From contig CM077151.1 in assembly GCA_039583875.1 (NCBI GenBank), positions 22,872,208 to 22,936,207 of the forward strand: a stretch of 64,000 nt of DNA, written 5' to 3'. The translations under genes were made by a program, and so were the position numbers. The notes under the pieces were generated by a model that saw only the letters and a program-made list of their open reading frames with translations, had not been told where the DNA came from and made no database searches. Each line of letters begins with the position of its first letter. Within the stretch, counting starts at the first letter, position 1. Positions 62,501-64,000 of the stretch are shown here, one piece after another. Origin of the DNA: Platanthera guangdongensis. Its lineage: Eukaryota > Streptophyta > Magnoliopsida > Asparagales > Orchidaceae.

Positions 62501-62764
62501 AGAACAAGTAAACACCATATGAAAAAAACTATCAGAAAATATTCAGTCAAAGAATTGCACCACCACCAAGGCGACTGTTTGCATCTATCATACCACATCT
62601 CAGTCCGACGAAAGAAAATCCCAGGCTATTGATGGAGGAGACCTTGGTTGCTAACAATAGCAAATTTTCGCACCGGCACTCTGAAGAAATATAAGATGCC
62701 GGCACGTGAAATCAAACTGATCCGAGCGGAGTTGATCAGTAACTTATCGGAGAAACCATGCATT
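59584..62764. other. Intergenic, mostly AT-rich
   Basis: 59590-59630 is a TG/TA microsatellite. 60170-60660 is GC-richer, with about four degenerate 30-35-bp units (TCACTGCTACAGCTCCGTCA, GTTGCTATAGTTCCTCCGAA, TCACTGCTGAAGTTCCACCA) followed by CT-rich sequence. It may be the end of an LTR or a gene leader on the minus strand. 60700-62560 is AT-rich with no supported gene. The minus-strand gene ending at 62765 would have its 3' UTR just below that point. Confidence 0.4.
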
Positions 62765-62934
62765 TCACTGAAATTTGCTACCAAAGAAATCTTTTCCGCC
62801 CGGCACTGCAATGGGACGAATGGCAGGGATCGGCGACGAGAATTGGACTGGGCTAGGGACGGCATAAGCCTGCACTGGAGCAGAGGCTACGAGGTATGGG
62901 TGCATATAGTACTGCAAAGACTGGGCAGGAGCAC
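62765..62934 (-). CDS. Last coding exon of an unidentified gene
   Basis: Minus strand: the acceptor ATTTTATGATTTCAG is followed by an open exon encoding GAPAQSLQYYMHPYLVASAP, then VQAYAVPSPVQFSSP, then PIPAIRPIAVPGGKDFFGSK, and FQ-stop at 62765-62767. This Pro/Ala/Tyr-rich tail looks like the C-terminus of a real protein. A strong splice site and a clean stop support an exon rather than chance. I do not recognise the family. Upstream exons are not visible in the remaining 1.06 kb and must lie beyond the window or be lost. The alternative minus ORF over 62626-62865 uses another frame and is weaker. Confidence 0.5.
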
Positions 62935-64000
62935 CTGAAATCATAAAATATGATGCTTCAGTAGTTTTCAGTAATATATAAAATCAGGTACTACTTTTAA
63001 GTGGGTTGTAAACTTGTAAGGGTATTTGTTTGTTTTGCAGGAATGATTTTTTGTGAACTACATAATTTTCATTAATTTGGGTGGGAATTAGTCATTTTCA
63101 TCCACACTCGCATTATAAAAATAAAAATAAAAATAAAAATATTATACGAATCTATTATCTCATCAATTAAATATCTGAATATTGTTATTAAAAAAAAACT
63201 AAAACTGAAGATGATTTCCTGAACCACAAGATTGACACTGGTTACTCATCAATTTGAGATTGATATTCCTGAACGAAAATCGGTTGTATCTAGAAAGAAG
63301 GAGAAGAAAAAGAAACATGAATTCCGGAAGAAAGTTGATCTCAAAATGACTTTCTTTTAACAATTAAATAATGGAGATATGGATAGTGAAGTTGTTATGT
63401 AAACGGAAGGGGACAAGAGACGAGGACACACATAAGTCGACATTGGGACCAAGGCGACGTGGACACAGATCCCAACTCGATGATGGGCGGTCGCTAGTAG
63501 TGCGCACAGGAATTGCGCAGCCGTCTGCCTAATCTTTTTATTATCGCACGTGCATTTAGGGTCGTGGGTTATTATTACCGTTCGGCGAGAGGAGGAACGC
63601 TCGCGGTAATGTCCGGCGGTAGGCGGCTGGCGGCGTGGGTCGGGAAGGAGAGAGAGAGAGGGGCCGGGAGAGAAAGAGAGGGAAATGAGTTAGGGTTAGA
63701 GGAGATAAGAGGGTTCAGCCCCCTTCCTTAGTTAATTGATCCAAAGATACACCAAAGTTCAACCACACCCCCTCTTATAGTGAGGGGTCTCATACAACAA
63801 TTAAACAAAACTGCAATTAAAAACTGAATAAAAATATCATCCGGAGTGGTGCGGGTCCGGTTCGTTCGCGTCGCGAGTATCGTCCTCCAGTCGGTGTGCG
63901 CCGCGAGCATCCTCCGCGCCGTGCGTTTCAACCGGAGCCCGCCGCCTTCGCGTGTACACTTGTCATGCCGGCTTCTCCGGCTGCAGCTCGGTAACAATAC
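62935..64000. other. Intron/intergenic; GC-rich, possibly LTR-like end
   Basis: 62935-63500 is AT-rich, as expected for an intron of the minus-strand gene. 63115-63145 is an AAAAT run. 63480-63740 has GC-rich, GA-rich sequence (GGGAGAGAAAGAGAGGG). 63740-64000 is GC-rich; reversed, it reads like the leader part of an LTR (starting TATTGTTACCGAGCTGCAGC at the window edge). There is not enough to assign it. Confidence 0.3.

Overview
This is nuclear DNA of a flowering plant. The evidence is a P-class pentatricopeptide-repeat (PPR) gene, an AT-hook gene, tRNA-derived SINE DNA, and several plant-typical transposon lineages stacked inside each other: Ty1/copia, Ty3/gypsy Tat-type, hAT, Mutator-like, L1 LINE and PIF/Harbinger-like MITE. 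I cannot name the species, nor decide monocot versus eudicot, from sequence alone.

Layout. 1-2.4 kb holds two decayed copia fragments, both on the minus strand and fused end to end. 2.6-3.1 kb is a 27-bp tandem array that continues, diverged, at 19.6 kb. It is split by a 16.5-kb hAT element (3133-19603) with 8-bp target duplications. The hAT transposase exon is itself split by a young 12.7-kb Tat-lineage LTR retrotransposon (Tat1, 4551-17213) with 5-bp target duplications and LTRs about 1% apart. Tat1 carries gag-pol on the plus strand, eleven 112-bp tandem repeats, and two intron-containing antisense genes, each with its own TATA box. 20.9-23.8 kb is an intact, intronless PPR gene, followed by a hAT MITE. 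26.2-33.5 kb is a decayed gypsy element whose 3' LTR collected an unidentified insert, a hAT MITE and an Au-type SINE. 33.7-35.9 kb is a deleted gypsy element that keeps only gag and protease. 38.97-39.96 kb is an AT-hook protein gene on the minus strand. 40.9-43.8 kb is a dead Mutator-like element with ~100-bp inverted repeats. 44.6-59.6 kb is a second, much older Tat element (Tat2) on the minus strand, broken up by an L1 LINE (49.1-52.7 kb, itself holding two MITEs) and a solo LTR. 62.8-62.9 kb is the last exon of an unidentified minus-strand gene.

How the parts relate. The probable host genes are the PPR gene, the AT-hook gene and the 62.8-kb exon; nearly everything else is transposon-derived. 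The most notable system is the antisense gene module of the Tat elements. Both Tat copies, although very different in age, keep the same order: gag-pol, then family-specific tandem repeats, then antisense intron-containing gene(s) with a domain resembling Pfam's 'putative gypsy type transposon'. Antisense accessory genes are known in the Tat lineage (gene 23 of maize Grande), so the module is not wholly new. The two-gene layout with separate TATA promoters is the least documented part. All splice models are my inference from splice-site motifs and frame continuity.
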